This document shows, piece by piece, positions 1 through 8,573 of a stretch of DNA of 64,000 nt. A program made the position numbers and the translations under genes. The DNA is from Benzoatithermus flavus (GTDB taxonomy: Bacteria; Pseudomonadota; Alphaproteobacteria; Geminicoccales; Geminicoccaceae): positions 186,001 through 250,000 of the forward strand of contig NZ_JBBLZC010000002.1 of NCBI RefSeq assembly GCF_037908215.1, given 5' to 3'. Within the stretch, counting starts at the first letter, position 1; the number at the start of each line of letters is the position of its first letter. A model generated the notes under the pieces. That model did no database searches. It saw only the letters and a program-made list of their open reading frames with translations, and had not been told where the DNA came from.

Positions 1-35
1 CCGTGCGCGAGGGAGGGCGATCGGGAGCGGATCCG

Positions 36-1142
36 TCAGCCGGCGGCTGCCCCGGTCACCTTGGCGAAGAAGGGCTGGATGGTCGTGAGCTTGCCCCAGG
101 AGTCGTTCCATGCCGGTCCGGCGCGGACCACCACCAGATCCCGGCTCGGCACGACCAGGATGAAGCTGTCGCCGAGGCCCCAGCCCCAGAAGGCGTCGCC
201 CGGCACCCCGGCGAGGATACCCGCGCTGTTGTTCCACCACAGAAAGCCGTAATCCTCGGGCGCGCCCGGATATTTGCTCGGGTCGTAGAGCGGCAGGTCG
301 CGGAGCGCGGCCGGCGTCGTGCCCACCTGCGCGGCGTAGCCCGGCGGCAGGATCTGCTTCGTGCGCCATCGGCCGTCGCGCGCCACGAGGAGCCCGATGC
401 GCGCCATGGCGTCGACCGAGGCGGAGATGCCCGAGCCGAACTCCCGGCGCAGGAAGCCACGCAGCGTGGTCGGCCGATAGATGTTCTTGCGCCAGCTCAG
501 CATCGACGTGGCGACGCCGAGGTCGCCGAGGACGCGCTTCTGCAGCACGGTCTTGAGGTCGCTGGCGTAGAGGACGGTGAGGAGATCGGCGAGCCAGTTG
601 GGACCGCCGTCGCTGTAGGACCACTTGGTGCCGGGCTGGAACAGGAGCCTGCCGAAGCCGCCCGTCTTCTCGAAGCCCGCCGTGTGGGTGGCGAGGTGTC
701 GGACCGTGATCAGCGGCAGCCAGCTCCTGGTGGAACTGTCCGTGGGCGTGACGTCGATCTCGGGCAGGAGCGGCCGCACCTTCGTGTCGAGCTGAACCTT
801 CCCGTCCTTGATCGCGAGCCCGAGAAGCACGGAGCCTATCGACTTGGTGGTGGATTTCAGATCGTAGAGCTGCGTCTGGCTGCCCCAGCTCGCGACCTGA
901 TAGCCGCTCCGGACGATCAGTCCGGAGCCTCCGCGCGCCGTGCCATAGGCCACCGCGTCCGCGAGCGCTTGCGGGTCCATGCCTACCTGCTCGGGTCGCG
1001 CCGTGGCCCATGTGCTTCCCGGCCAGACGAGGGCTGGCGTCACCGTCTGGGAATGGGCCCGTGTCGCGGTGTGTCCCAAAGCCCATGCCGATCCCATGCC
1101 GGCCAGCACCGACCGGCGATTCATCCGCGCAGCACCCGTCAT
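36..1142 (-). CDS. Tat-exported serine hydrolase, beta-lactamase/class C-like fold
   Basis: The 368-residue protein has the layout of the beta-lactamase/D-alanyl-carboxypeptidase-like serine hydrolases. A twin-arginine stretch (NRRSVLAG, residues 7-14) and a short hydrophobic segment suggest Tat export to the periplasm. The catalytic SxxK is seen as STTK near residue 98, and the second motif YxN appears as YSD in YSDGGPNWL. A Gly-rich WGWGLG stretch near the C-terminus sits where the family's third motif (HxG/KTG) normally lies. The substrate cannot be read from sequence; members include esterases and peptidases. It stands alone before rlmH, with a 125-base gap. A start six codons downstream (MNRRS) is equally possible. 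Confidence 0.8.
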   Translation of the reverse strand: MTGAARMNRRSVLAGMGSAWALGHTATRAHSQTVTPALVWPGSTWATARPEQVGMDPQALADAVAYGTARGGSGLIVRSGYQVASWGSQTQLYDLKSTTKSIGSVLLGLAIKDGKVQLDTKVRPLLPEIDVTPTDSSTRSWLPLITVRHLATHTAGFEKTGGFGRLLFQPGTKWSYSDGGPNWLADLLTVLYASDLKTVLQKRVLGDLGVATSMLSWRKNIYRPTTLRGFLRREFGSGISASVDAMARIGLLVARDGRWRTKQILPPGYAAQVGTTPAALRDLPLYDPSKYPGAPEDYGFLWWNNSAGILAGVPGDAFWGWGLGDSFILVVPSRDLVVVRAGPAWNDSWGKLTTIQPFFAKVTGAAAG

Positions 1143-1267
1143 CGTTCCACCCCCAAGGAGACCTTCGGGAAGTTAGAGGACGAGCAGGCGCTCTCGGGCG
1201 AGCACGAGCCTTTCCGCGCATCGCGGTACGTGCCGTACGGGCACATCGGAAGGTGAGGGTGTGATGA

Positions 1268-1726
1268 TCAGGCGCGGTGGTAGGGATGGCCAGCGAGAAT
1301 GGTCGTGGCACGGTAGAGCTGCTCGGCCAGCATGACGCGCACGAGGCGATGCGGCCAGGTCATCCGACCGAGGGCGAGGCCGAGATCGGCCGCCCGCAGC
1401 ACGGACTCGGCGAGGCCGTCGGGCCCGCCGATCAGAAACGCCGCCGCGCGTCGGCCCTGGTCGCGCCAGTCGCCGAGCCGCTCGGCGAAGGTCTCGCTGG
1501 TCAGGTCGCGGCCACGCTCGTCGAGCGCCACGACGATGGCACCCGGCGGGATCGCGGCGAGCAGGAGCCCGGCTTCGGCCGCCTTGCGCCGCTCGGGCGG
1601 CACATTGCCGCGCGGCTGGACCTCGATCAGGCGGATCGGCCAGGGACAGCGCCGCGCATAGTCCCGGAACAGCCCATCCGTGAGCGCGTCACGGCTGCGC
1701 CCGACCGCGACGACGAGGAGATCCAA
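1268..1726 (-). CDS. rlmH: 23S rRNA pseudouridine-1915 N3-methyltransferase RlmH
   Basis: RlmH is a SPOUT methyltransferase that methylates pseudouridine 1915 in helix 69 of 23S rRNA after subunit joining. The 152-residue length is normal. The SPOUT knot is visible as FLIGGPDGL in the middle, followed by the C-terminal RMTWPHRLVRVMLAEQLYRA block and the terminal YHR that is diagnostic for the family. It lies 7 bases after rsfS, the usual order in proteobacteria, and ends the minus-strand run proA-nadD-rsfS-rlmH. Confidence 0.95.
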   Translation of the reverse strand: MDLLVVAVGRSRDALTDGLFRDYARRCPWPIRLIEVQPRGNVPPERRKAAEAGLLLAAIPPGAIVVALDERGRDLTSETFAERLGDWRDQGRRAAAFLIGGPDGLAESVLRAADLGLALGRMTWPHRLVRVMLAEQLYRATTILAGHPYHRA

Positions 1727-1733
1727 CGGCGCT

Positions 1734-2141
1734 TCAGCTCGACGCTGTGCCGGCGGTGCGGCGCGGCGGCGCCACCGACCAGAGCTTCTCGATGTCGTAG
1801 AAGGCGCGGGTCTCGGCGCGGAACAGATGGACCAGCACGTCGCCCGCGTCGATCAGGATCCAGCTCGCGGTCGGATCGTCCAGGCCCTCGGCCAGTGCGT
1901 GCTCGTGACCCACCGCCTTCAGGCGCTCGATCAGCTTCTCGGCCATGGCCGCGATGTGGCGCTGCGAGGTGCCGGTCGCCACCACCATGAAGTCGGCGAT
2001 ATTGGTCTTGCCGGCCAGATCGATGGTGACGGGGTCGATCGCCTTGTCGTCCTCGAGGGAGCGCTTGACGAGCGTGAGCAGCTCGTCGGGAGGAAGGGCG
2101 GCTTCCGATACGGGCGTGCCGGTCGGTTCGAGCTCGTTAAT
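1734..2141 (-). CDS. rsfS: Ribosomal silencing factor RsfS, apparent ATT start
   Basis: RsfS binds uL14 on the 50S subunit and blocks subunit joining when nutrients run out. The core is typical: KAIDPVTIDLAGKTNIADFM, then VVATGTSQRHIAAMAEKL and WILIDAGDVLVHLF. The frame has no ATG, GTG or TTG between the nadD overlap and the conserved core. The first plausible initiator is ATT at 2141, preceded by GGAG with an 8-base spacer, giving 135 residues. The alternative is the ATG that overlaps the nadD stop as TGATG (2163-2165), but that is in another frame and would need one indel. The 210-residue open frame reaching into nadD is not a believable N-terminus. Confidence 0.85.
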   Translation of the reverse strand: MNELEPTGTPVSEAALPPDELLTLVKRSLEDDKAIDPVTIDLAGKTNIADFMVVATGTSQRHIAAMAEKLIERLKAVGHEHALAEGLDDPTASWILIDAGDVLVHLFRAETRAFYDIEKLWSVAPPRRTAGTASS

Positions 2142-2163
2142 GATCCGATCTCCTCTGCCACCA

Positions 2164-2838
2164 TCAGCCGCCGCCGGCTTTTGCCCGCGCCCGAATCGCG
2201 GTCGCGGAGGCCGGATGCGGCCGAAGACGGACGAATATCCAGGCCGGCGGATCGGTGGCCGCGAGCTCCGCCGCCCGCGACGCCGACAGCCGGGCATCGG
2301 CCAGGGTGCCTGCAGCAGGCCCGGCCAACGCCCGGTAAGAATAGGGGGCGCGCTCGAAGACCGCAACCGGACAGGCCTCGAGGATCGCCCGCCAGTGTCG
2401 CCAGCGCGGGAGCTGGGCGAGATTGTCGGCCCCCATCAGCCAGACGAAGCGGTGATCCCGCCACTGCGCGAGGCGGCGCAGCGTGTCGGCGGTGTAGCGC
2501 GTCCCGAGCCGCGCCTCGAGCGCCATCGCCTTGATCCGGGGATGGCGCGCCATGGCGGCGGCGGCCCTGAGCCGCTCCGCGAGCGGCGCCATGCCGGCCA
2601 CGGGCTTCAAGGGGTTCTGCGGCGAGACCAGCCACCAGACCTGATCGAGTTGCAGCCGCTTCAGGGCCTCGAGGCTGACGTAGCGGTGTCCCTCGTGCGC
2701 CGGGTTGAACGAGCCTCCCAGCAGCCCGACCCGCAACGGACGATGGGACGGTGCGGCAGGAGGTTCGGCCTCGGCCGGCGGAACGGTGAGCCGTGCCACC
2801 GGCCGCCGCAGGGTCCTGGGCTCGGACAGGCCCGTCAT
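2164..2838 (-). CDS. nadD: Nicotinate-nucleotide adenylyltransferase NadD
   Basis: NadD joins ATP and nicotinate mononucleotide to form deamido-NAD in NAD synthesis. The nucleotidyltransferase signature GGSFNPAHEGH lies at about residues 39-49, followed by WWLVSPQNPLK. The second family motif appears as FVWLMGADNLAQLPRWRHW. The 224 residues include a poorly conserved 30-residue N-terminal lead that may not be translated if a later start is used. It begins 3 bases after proA and its stop sits just above rsfS, so the run is probably co-transcribed. Confidence 0.93.
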   Translation of the reverse strand: MTGLSEPRTLRRPVARLTVPPAEAEPPAAPSHRPLRVGLLGGSFNPAHEGHRYVSLEALKRLQLDQVWWLVSPQNPLKPVAGMAPLAERLRAAAAMARHPRIKAMALEARLGTRYTADTLRRLAQWRDHRFVWLMGADNLAQLPRWRHWRAILEACPVAVFERAPYSYRALAGPAAGTLADARLSASRAAELAATDPPAWIFVRLRPHPASATAIRARAKAGGG

Positions 2839-2841
2839 CGT

Positions 2842-4122
2842 TCAGACCGGCCGGGTCTGGCCGCTGCCGCGCACGACGTACTTGTAGCTCGTGAGCTGCT
2901 CCACGCCGACGGGGCCCCGCGCGTGCAGCCGGCCGGTAGCGATGCCGATCTCCGCGCCGAAGCCGAACTCGCCGCCGTCAGCGAACTGGGTGCTCGCGTT
3001 GTGCATGACGATGGCGCTGTCGACCTCGGAAAGGAACCGCGCCGCCGCCGCCGCATCCTCGGCGACGATGCTGTCCGTGTGGTGCGAGCCGTAGCGGTTC
3101 ACGTGCGCGATCGCCTCGTCGAGGTTCGCCACGGTCTTCACCGCCAGGATCGCGTCCAGATACTCGGTGCGCCAGTCCTCCTCGCTCGCCGGCGCGGCGC
3201 GCGGCTCGAGCCCTTGGACCGTCTCGTCGCCCCGGATCGCGCAACCGGCCGCGATCAGGGCGTCCAGGACCGGCGGCAGCAGCCGCTCCGCTGCGGCGCG
3301 GTCGACGAGCAGCGTCTCGGTGGCGCCGCAGATGCCCGTCCGGCGCATCTTGGCGTTCAGCGTGACCTCGACCGCCATCTTCGGATCGGCGCTCGCGTGG
3401 AGATAGGTGTGGCAGTTGCCCTCGAGGTGCGCGAGGATCGGGATCCGGCTCTCCGCATAGACCCGCTCGATCAAAGAGCGGCCGCCGCGCGGCACGATGA
3501 CGTCGATGTGCTCGCTCATGCGCAGCATGATGCCGACTGCGGCTCGATCCACCGTCGGCACGAGCTGGATCGCGGCCTCGGGCAGGCCGGCTGCGGCCAG
3601 ACCCTCCTTCAGTCGTGCCACGATGGCGCGCGAGGAGTGGAAGCTCTCCGAGCCGCCGCGCAGGATCGCGGCGTTGCCGGCCTTGAGGCAGAGCGCGCCG
3701 GCATCGGCGGTGACGTTGGGACGGCTCTCGTAGATGATGCCGACCACCCCCAAGGGCACGGCCACGCGCGCAATGTCGAGCCCGTTCGGCCGCCGCCAGC
3801 GGGCGAGCTCGCGCCCGACCGGGTCCTCGAGCCCCGCCACCGCCTCGAGCCCCTGCGCCATCGCCTCGATCCGCTTGGGATCGAGCATGAGTCGATCCAG
3901 CATGGCGCCGCCGAGGCCCTTGCTGCGCGCCGCCGCCATGTCCTGCGCGTTGGCGTCCAGAATCGCCGCCCGTTGGTCGCGCAGCGCCGCCGCTGCTTCG
4001 AGAAGGGCGCGATCCTTCGCCGGTCGCGGTGCCAGCGCCAGAGCCTGCGCGGCCGCACGCGCCGCGCGACCCAGGGCCTGCATCTCCTGCTCCAGCGAGA
4101 AATCCTGAAGAACCGTTGCCAT
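2842..4122 (-). CDS. proA: Gamma-glutamyl phosphate reductase ProA
   Basis: ProA reduces gamma-glutamyl phosphate to glutamate semialdehyde, the second step of proline synthesis. The start MATVLQDFSLEQEM gives 426 residues, the normal size; the open frame extends upstream but without homology. Aldehyde-dehydrogenase-fold landmarks include IYESRPNVTADA and the active-site cysteine in the block RRTGICGATETLL. In many alphaproteobacteria proA directly follows proB. Here the two are 2.2 kb apart, with kynA on the opposite strand between them. Confidence 0.95.
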   Translation of the reverse strand: MATVLQDFSLEQEMQALGRAARAAAQALALAPRPAKDRALLEAAAALRDQRAAILDANAQDMAAARSKGLGGAMLDRLMLDPKRIEAMAQGLEAVAGLEDPVGRELARWRRPNGLDIARVAVPLGVVGIIYESRPNVTADAGALCLKAGNAAILRGGSESFHSSRAIVARLKEGLAAAGLPEAAIQLVPTVDRAAVGIMLRMSEHIDVIVPRGGRSLIERVYAESRIPILAHLEGNCHTYLHASADPKMAVEVTLNAKMRRTGICGATETLLVDRAAAERLLPPVLDALIAAGCAIRGDETVQGLEPRAAPASEEDWRTEYLDAILAVKTVANLDEAIAHVNRYGSHHTDSIVAEDAAAAARFLSEVDSAIVMHNASTQFADGGEFGFGAEIGIATGRLHARGPVGVEQLTSYKYVVRGSGQTRPV

Positions 4123-4453
4123 GGCGCTGCCTCGTCGGGAAAACCGCAAGCGGCGGCTCGTATAGCGAAGCCCGTGCTTACCAGCCGGAAGGCCGTCGGC
4201 CAAGCTCGGGCGGAACGGCAGCCCGGGGCCGGACGCCGGGCAGGGTAGCGGAGCCGCAGACCCGGCCGGAGCCGCAGCCTCGGCTGCCGCTTCCACGAGC
4301 AGCCTGCCTCTTTCCTGATCACGCCATCGAGTGCCGTGCCCGAGAAGGCGGCACCGGGCGTTGGCACGCTGCTTGCTTTGCCACGCCCGCGTCACGGAAC
4401 GAGGTCGGCGCCGCCCGAGTGGCCTTGGTCCGACCATTCGCGGGGGATCCGCC
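4123..4453. other. Gene-free spacer upstream of proA
   Basis: This 331-base stretch separates the divergent proA and the small plus-strand ORF. It must hold the promoter that proA needs now that it is cut off from proB. On the minus strand TATACG (4159-4164) could be a -10 box about 37 bases before the proA start, but I see no good -35 at the right distance. No RNA gene or repeat is evident. Open frames crossing it have poor codon use. Confidence 0.4.
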
Positions 4454-4816
4454 ATGCGACCCAGGCTGCTGCGCCGCCTGTTTCCGGAGCATTCGCTTCG
4501 GCTCGCCATCGCCCCGCCCGGCCTGCCGGGAGCGCCCGAGGAGTTGTTCGCGGCGACCGACCATGCCTGCTGGTTCGGTGTGGCCGACCACGGTCGGCTC
4601 GAGGAGCTCCTCAGGGCCTATCGGATTCCGATCTCCCGTGCCGCCATGGACGGCCTGCCGATCGTCCTGGCGCTGCAGAGCCACGAGGATGCGCTCGCGG
4701 CCGAGACCTGGCTCCTCGAGCTGCGGCCCGATTGGGAGATGCGCTATTCGGTCGAGCTTCTCGACGCCTTCGAGGCGCTGGGCATGATCCCGAGGCTGGC
4801 GACCCTCGCCGCCTGA
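4454..4816 (+). CDS. Uncharacterised 120-residue protein
   Basis: I do not recognise this protein. The chosen ATG gives 120 residues; the frame is open further upstream (from 4331) but that part is Arg-rich and looks non-coding. There is no signal peptide or membrane segment. The sequence mixes short helical stretches (HGRLEELLRAY, HEDALAAETWLLEL) with an acidic middle, as in a small cytosolic alpha/beta protein. Its last 73 bases overlap the convergent minus-strand ORF 4744-5229. It lies inside the interrupted proB-proA interval. Confidence 0.6.
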   Translation: MRPRLLRRLFPEHSLRLAIAPPGLPGAPEELFAATDHACWFGVADHGRLEELLRAYRIPISRAAMDGLPIVLALQSHEDALAAETWLLELRPDWEMRYSVELLDAFEALGMIPRLATLAA

Positions 4817-5229
4817 GCCGGCGGCAGTTCGTGGCAGCCTTCGTCCAGCGTCACCGCGCCGCAGCGCATCCGGCCGATCCGGGAGGGATCGGCCGTCGTC
4901 CATACCCGGAGGATGCCAGCCGAAGGATCGCTTCCGAGCACGATCCCGAGCGCCAGATCCCGCCCGCTCGCATCGGCGAGACTCACCAGCAGGCGCGGTG
5001 GGATCTCGTCGGGCGATGCCCCTTCCGCGGCGACCCCGGCGAGCGGCAGCTCCAGGCGCCGTGCACTTCTGAAATGCCGCGCGAAAGCCTCGCACGAGCC
5101 CGGCGCCGCTCGCCCCGCGTCTTGCGGCGGGCCAGCGGCGAGGCGGGCAGCCGCCGCGCCGGCAGGGCCGGATGATCGGCCAGGATCGGCTCGAGCCGAT
5201 GGTGTCGGCCATCGTCGAAGATCCGTCAT
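4744..5229 (-). CDS. Uncharacterised protein, possibly frame-disrupted
   Basis: From about 5100 downwards this minus-strand frame has strong GC-rich third positions and protein-like sequence (LELPLAGV, IPPRLLVSLADASGRDLAL, GILRVWTTADPSRIGR). The first 40 codons do not: they are Ala/Pro/Arg-rich with poor third positions. In 5121-5207 the next frame reads much better (RHHRLEPILADHPALPARRL). The real N-terminus may therefore be in that frame, implying one or two indels. The 3' end overlaps the convergent ORF 4454-4816 by 73 bases. No function is assigned. Confidence 0.4.
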   Translation of the reverse strand: MTDLRRWPTPSARADPGRSSGPAGAAAARLAAGPPQDAGRAAPGSCEAFARHFRSARRLELPLAGVAAEGASPDEIPPRLLVSLADASGRDLALGIVLGSDPSAGILRVWTTADPSRIGRMRCGAVTLDEGCHELPPAQAARVASLGIMPSASKASRSSTE

Positions 5230-5382
5230 CGCCGCCTGGAAGCCTACCGGCCCGAATCGCCTGAACGGCAACGCCACTCGCGCCCCTGCCCGACCCGCCG
5301 CAGCGCGTCCTGCCTTGCGCCCCGTCCCTTCCGGGCTATCCTGTCCGGATCGGCAGTCCGCGATACGCCGGAAGTCAGAGCC

Positions 5383-6249
5383 ATGGGACGACCCGCGCCA
5401 CGCGCCGCGCCGCCCGGGGAGATGCCCGATCCTCTCGAGCCCGGGGTGCGCACCGATCTCGAGGGTGCTCTCACCTATGGCCGCTATCTGGCGCTCGATG
5501 AGCTCCTCGCCTGCCAGCGTCCCGTCTCCACGAGCCACGACGAACTCCTGTTCATCGTGATCCATCAAGCGACCGAGCTGTGGCTCAAGCTGATGATCCA
5601 CGAGCTGCGCGCCGCCCGCGCCTCCATCCGCGCCGACGATCTCGGCCCCTCGTTCAAGATGCTGGCGCGGGTGTCGCGCATCCAAGAGCAGCTCATCCGC
5701 TCCTGGGACGTGCTCAGCACCCTGACACCCGCCGACTATCTCACCTTCCGCCACCTCCTGGGTCCTGCCTCGGGCTTCCAGTCGCACCAGTACCGAATGG
5801 TCGAGTACATCCTGGGCAACCGCTCGCGCGCCAAGCTCGCCGTGTTCGCGGGCGCACCGGAGCCCCTGGCGCAGCTCGAGGCGGAGCTCGTCTCGCCCAG
5901 CCTCTACGACGAGGCCATACGCTGCCTCGCCCGCCGTGGCTTCGAGCTGGCGCCGGCCGTGCTCGAGCGCGACCTCGCGCGGCCGCACGCCCATGACGTC
6001 ACGGTGGCGGCGGCCTGGGAGGAGGTCTATCGCGACAGCGGCCATCATTGGGAACTTTACGAGCTCGCCGAGAAGCTGGTCGATCTCGAGGACTGGTTCC
6101 GCCAGTGGCGCTTCCGCCACGTCACCACGGTCGAGCGGATCATCGGCCTCAAGCCAGGCACTGGCGGCACCTCGGGCGTGCCCTACCTGCGCCGCGCCCT
6201 CGACCACGTGCTCTTTCCGGAGCTGTGGGCGGTCAGGAGCATGCTCTAG
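5383..6249 (+). CDS. kynA: Tryptophan 2,3-dioxygenase KynA
   Basis: This haem enzyme opens the indole ring of L-tryptophan to give N-formylkynurenine, the first step of the kynurenine pathway. The 288 residues carry the family blocks HDELLFI, HQATELWLKL (61-70), RIQEQL, GFQSHQYR, and the haem-ligand histidine in RHVTTVERIIG (His246) followed by GTGGTSG. No other kynurenine-pathway gene is nearby. It sits on the plus strand inside what is elsewhere a continuous proB-proA block. TTGCGC (5315) and TATCCT (5337) with a 16-base spacer could be its promoter. Confidence 0.95.
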   Translation: MGRPAPRAAPPGEMPDPLEPGVRTDLEGALTYGRYLALDELLACQRPVSTSHDELLFIVIHQATELWLKLMIHELRAARASIRADDLGPSFKMLARVSRIQEQLIRSWDVLSTLTPADYLTFRHLLGPASGFQSHQYRMVEYILGNRSRAKLAVFAGAPEPLAQLEAELVSPSLYDEAIRCLARRGFELAPAVLERDLARPHAHDVTVAAAWEEVYRDSGHHWELYELAEKLVDLEDWFRQWRFRHVTTVERIIGLKPGTGGTSGVPYLRRALDHVLFPELWAVRSML

Positions 6250-6270
6250 CCGGGCAACCGGCACCTCCGA

Positions 6271-6304
6271 GAGCCCCTGCGTAGCAAGGCGATCTCGGGG
6301 GCTC
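6271..6304. terminator. Hairpin between convergent kynA and proB
   Basis: GAGCCCC (6271-6277) and GGGGCTC (6298-6304) form a perfect 7-base stem with a 20-base loop in the gap between the convergent 3' ends of kynA and proB. There is no T-tract on either side, so it is only a possible shared terminator. Confidence 0.3.
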
Positions 6305-6364
6305 CGCGACGGGTTCTCCGAGCGGCGAGAGAGGTCACGGACGGCGGGACGGGATCGGCAGTCT

Positions 6365-7486
6365 CTACAGCAGAACCAGATCGTCCCGGTGGATCATCTC
6401 GTCCCGGCCGCGATAGCCCAGGATGGTCTCGATCTCCTCGGTGCGCCGGCCGATCAGGGCGCGGGCGTCGGCGGCGTCGTAGGCCGAGAGTCCCTTGCCG
6501 ATCGGGGTGCCGTCGGGAGCGCGGATCAGGACGGCATCGCCGCGCTCGAACGTGCCCTCGACCGCGCGCACGCCGGCGGGGAGCAGGCTCGAGCCGCGCT
6601 TCAGGGCCGAGACAGCGCCAGCGTCGATCTCGAGCGTGCCCATGACGCCGAGGCTCGCCGCGATCCAGTCCTTGCGGGCGCGCCGGGGCGAGGTACGGGC
6701 CGGGAACAGGGTGGAGCGGGCACCGGCCTCGAGAGCCGCGAGCGGGCGCTCGCTCTGGCCTCGGGCGAGCACGACCGCGCAGCCCGCGGCCGTCGCCATC
6801 CTCGCGGCGGCGAGCTTGCTCACCATGCCGCCCGTGCCGACCAGGCTGCCCGAGCCCCCGGCCATGGCCTCGATCTCGGGGGTGATGGTCTCGACGACGG
6901 GAAGATGCCGGGCGTCCGGGTCCTTGCGCGGGTCGGCGGTGTAGAGGCCGTCGATGTCGGAGAGGAGGATCAGCGTCGCCGCGCTCGCCATGATCGCGAC
7001 CCGGGCCGAGAGCCGGTCGTTGTCGCCGAAGCGGATCTCGCTCGTCGCCACCGTGTCGTTCTCGTTGACGACCGGCACCACGCCGAGCTTGAGCAGCGTC
7101 TCCATCGTGGCGCGCGCATTCAGGTAGCGCCGGCGCGCCTCCGTGTCCTCGAGGGTGACGAGGATCTGCGCCGCTTCCAGCTTCACGCGCGCGAGGCTCT
7201 CCTGCCAGGCGCGGGCGAGCACGATCTGGCCGGCGGCGGCCGCGGCCTGCTTCTCCTCGAGCCGCAAGGGGCGCTGCGGCAGGCGCAGGCGCTTTCGCCC
7301 CAGGCCGACCGCACCCGAGGTGACGATCACGACCTGCTGGCCGCGCGCCCGTGCCGCAGCCACGTCGCGGGCGAGGCTGTCGAGCCAGAGCGTGCGCACG
7401 TTGCCGTCGGGCTCGACCAAGAGCGAGGAGCCCACCTTGACGACCAGCCGGCGCGCGCCCAGCGCCTTCTGCAGCAAGGGCTCCAT
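6365..7486 (-). CDS. proB: Glutamate 5-kinase ProB with PUA domain
   Basis: ProB phosphorylates glutamate at the gamma position, the feedback-controlled first step of proline synthesis. The amino-acid-kinase domain starts with VVKVGSSLLV and contains VVIVTSGAVGLG, VPVVNENDTV and the nucleotide-site block FGDNDRLSARVA. The GTGGMVSKLAAA segment follows, and a C-terminal PUA domain begins at about residue 275. The 373-residue length is normal for the long form. It follows obgE by 3 bases. ProA, its partner, is displaced to 2842-4122. Confidence 0.95.
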   Translation of the reverse strand: MEPLLQKALGARRLVVKVGSSLLVEPDGNVRTLWLDSLARDVAAARARGQQVVIVTSGAVGLGRKRLRLPQRPLRLEEKQAAAAAGQIVLARAWQESLARVKLEAAQILVTLEDTEARRRYLNARATMETLLKLGVVPVVNENDTVATSEIRFGDNDRLSARVAIMASAATLILLSDIDGLYTADPRKDPDARHLPVVETITPEIEAMAGGSGSLVGTGGMVSKLAAARMATAAGCAVVLARGQSERPLAALEAGARSTLFPARTSPRRARKDWIAASLGVMGTLEIDAGAVSALKRGSSLLPAGVRAVEGTFERGDAVLIRAPDGTPIGKGLSAYDAADARALIGRRTEEIETILGYRGRDEMIHRDDLVLL

Positions 7487-7489
7487 GGC

Positions 7490-8518
7490 TCAGGTTGCGG
7501 GCGCGGCTTCGGCCGCGGCGCGGGCGCGCCGCTCCTTCACGAGCGCGTAGGCCGCGTAGAGCACGGGCGCGAGCCCTTCCTGGGCCACGGCCGAGATCGC
7601 GTGGATCTTCGCCCCCGGAGCGGCCTCCTGCAGTGCCGCACGCTTCTCCGCGACCAGCTCGGGTGTGAGCGCGTCGATCTTGGAGAGGCACAAGAGCTCG
7701 GGCTTCCCGGCGAGCCCGTGGCCGTAGCTCTCGAGCTCGTTCCTGATGGTGCGGTAGGCCCCTGCCACGTCGTCCTGCGTCGCATCGACCAGATGGATCA
7801 GCGCCGCACAGCGCTCGATGTGGCCCAGGAACCGGTCGCCGAGACCGCGGCCTTCGGAAGCGCCCTCGATCAGGCCCGGAATGTCGGCGACGACGAAGCT
7901 GTCGTGGTCGATCACCACCGTGCCCAGCATGGGCTCGAGCGTGGTGAAGGGATAGTCCGCGATCTTGGGCCGTGCCCGGCTGACGGCGGCGAGGAAGGTC
8001 GACTTGCCGGCGTTGGGCAGGCCCACGAGGCCGCAGTCGGCGAGGAGCTTCAGCTTCAGCCAGATCCAGCGCTCCTCGCCCGGCCAGCCGGGATCGGCGC
8101 GGCGCGGGGCGCGGTTGGTCGAGCTCTTGTAGTGGACGTTGCCGAAGCCGCCGTCGCCGCCCTTGCAGATCAGGACCTTCTCGCCGGGAACGAGGAGATC
8201 GGCGATCAGGGTCTCGCCGTCCTCGGCATAGATCTGTGTGCCGACGGGAACTCGCAGGATCACGTCCTCGCCGTTCCTGCCGGTCCGCTCGCGGCCCATG
8301 CCGTTCTCGCCGCGCTGGGCCTTGAAGTGCTGCTGGTAGCGGTAGTCGATCAGCGTGTTGAGGCCGGGATCGGCCACGGCGAAGACGTGGCCGCCACGGC
8401 CGCCGTCGCCACCATCGGGACCGCCGAACTCGATGAACTTCTCGCGACGGAAGCTCGCGGAACCGCTGCCCCCGTCACCGCTCTTCACCCAGATCTTGGC
8501 CGAATCGAGAAAGCGCAT
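7490..8518 (-). CDS. obgE: Obg-family ribosome-assembly GTPase ObgE
   Basis: This essential GTPase associates with the 50S subunit and helps late ribosome assembly and stress control. The glycine-rich Obg fold fills residues 1-158 (GGDGGRGGHVFA, CKGGDGGFGN). The G domain follows, with G1 GLPNAGKSTF, G2/switch I FTTLEP, G3 DIPGLIEGAS, G4 as LSKID and a SAVA G5 element. The 342-residue protein has only a short tail. It lies between rpmA and proB in the usual order. Confidence 0.96.
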   Translation of the reverse strand: MRFLDSAKIWVKSGDGGSGSASFRREKFIEFGGPDGGDGGRGGHVFAVADPGLNTLIDYRYQQHFKAQRGENGMGRERTGRNGEDVILRVPVGTQIYAEDGETLIADLLVPGEKVLICKGGDGGFGNVHYKSSTNRAPRRADPGWPGEERWIWLKLKLLADCGLVGLPNAGKSTFLAAVSRARPKIADYPFTTLEPMLGTVVIDHDSFVVADIPGLIEGASEGRGLGDRFLGHIERCAALIHLVDATQDDVAGAYRTIRNELESYGHGLAGKPELLCLSKIDALTPELVAEKRAALQEAAPGAKIHAISAVAQEGLAPVLYAAYALVKERRARAAAEAAPAT

Positions 8519-8573
8519 GACGGGGCATATGGGCGGGAGAGGAGTTTCCCGCCAGCGATCCTTGGAGTGAGAT

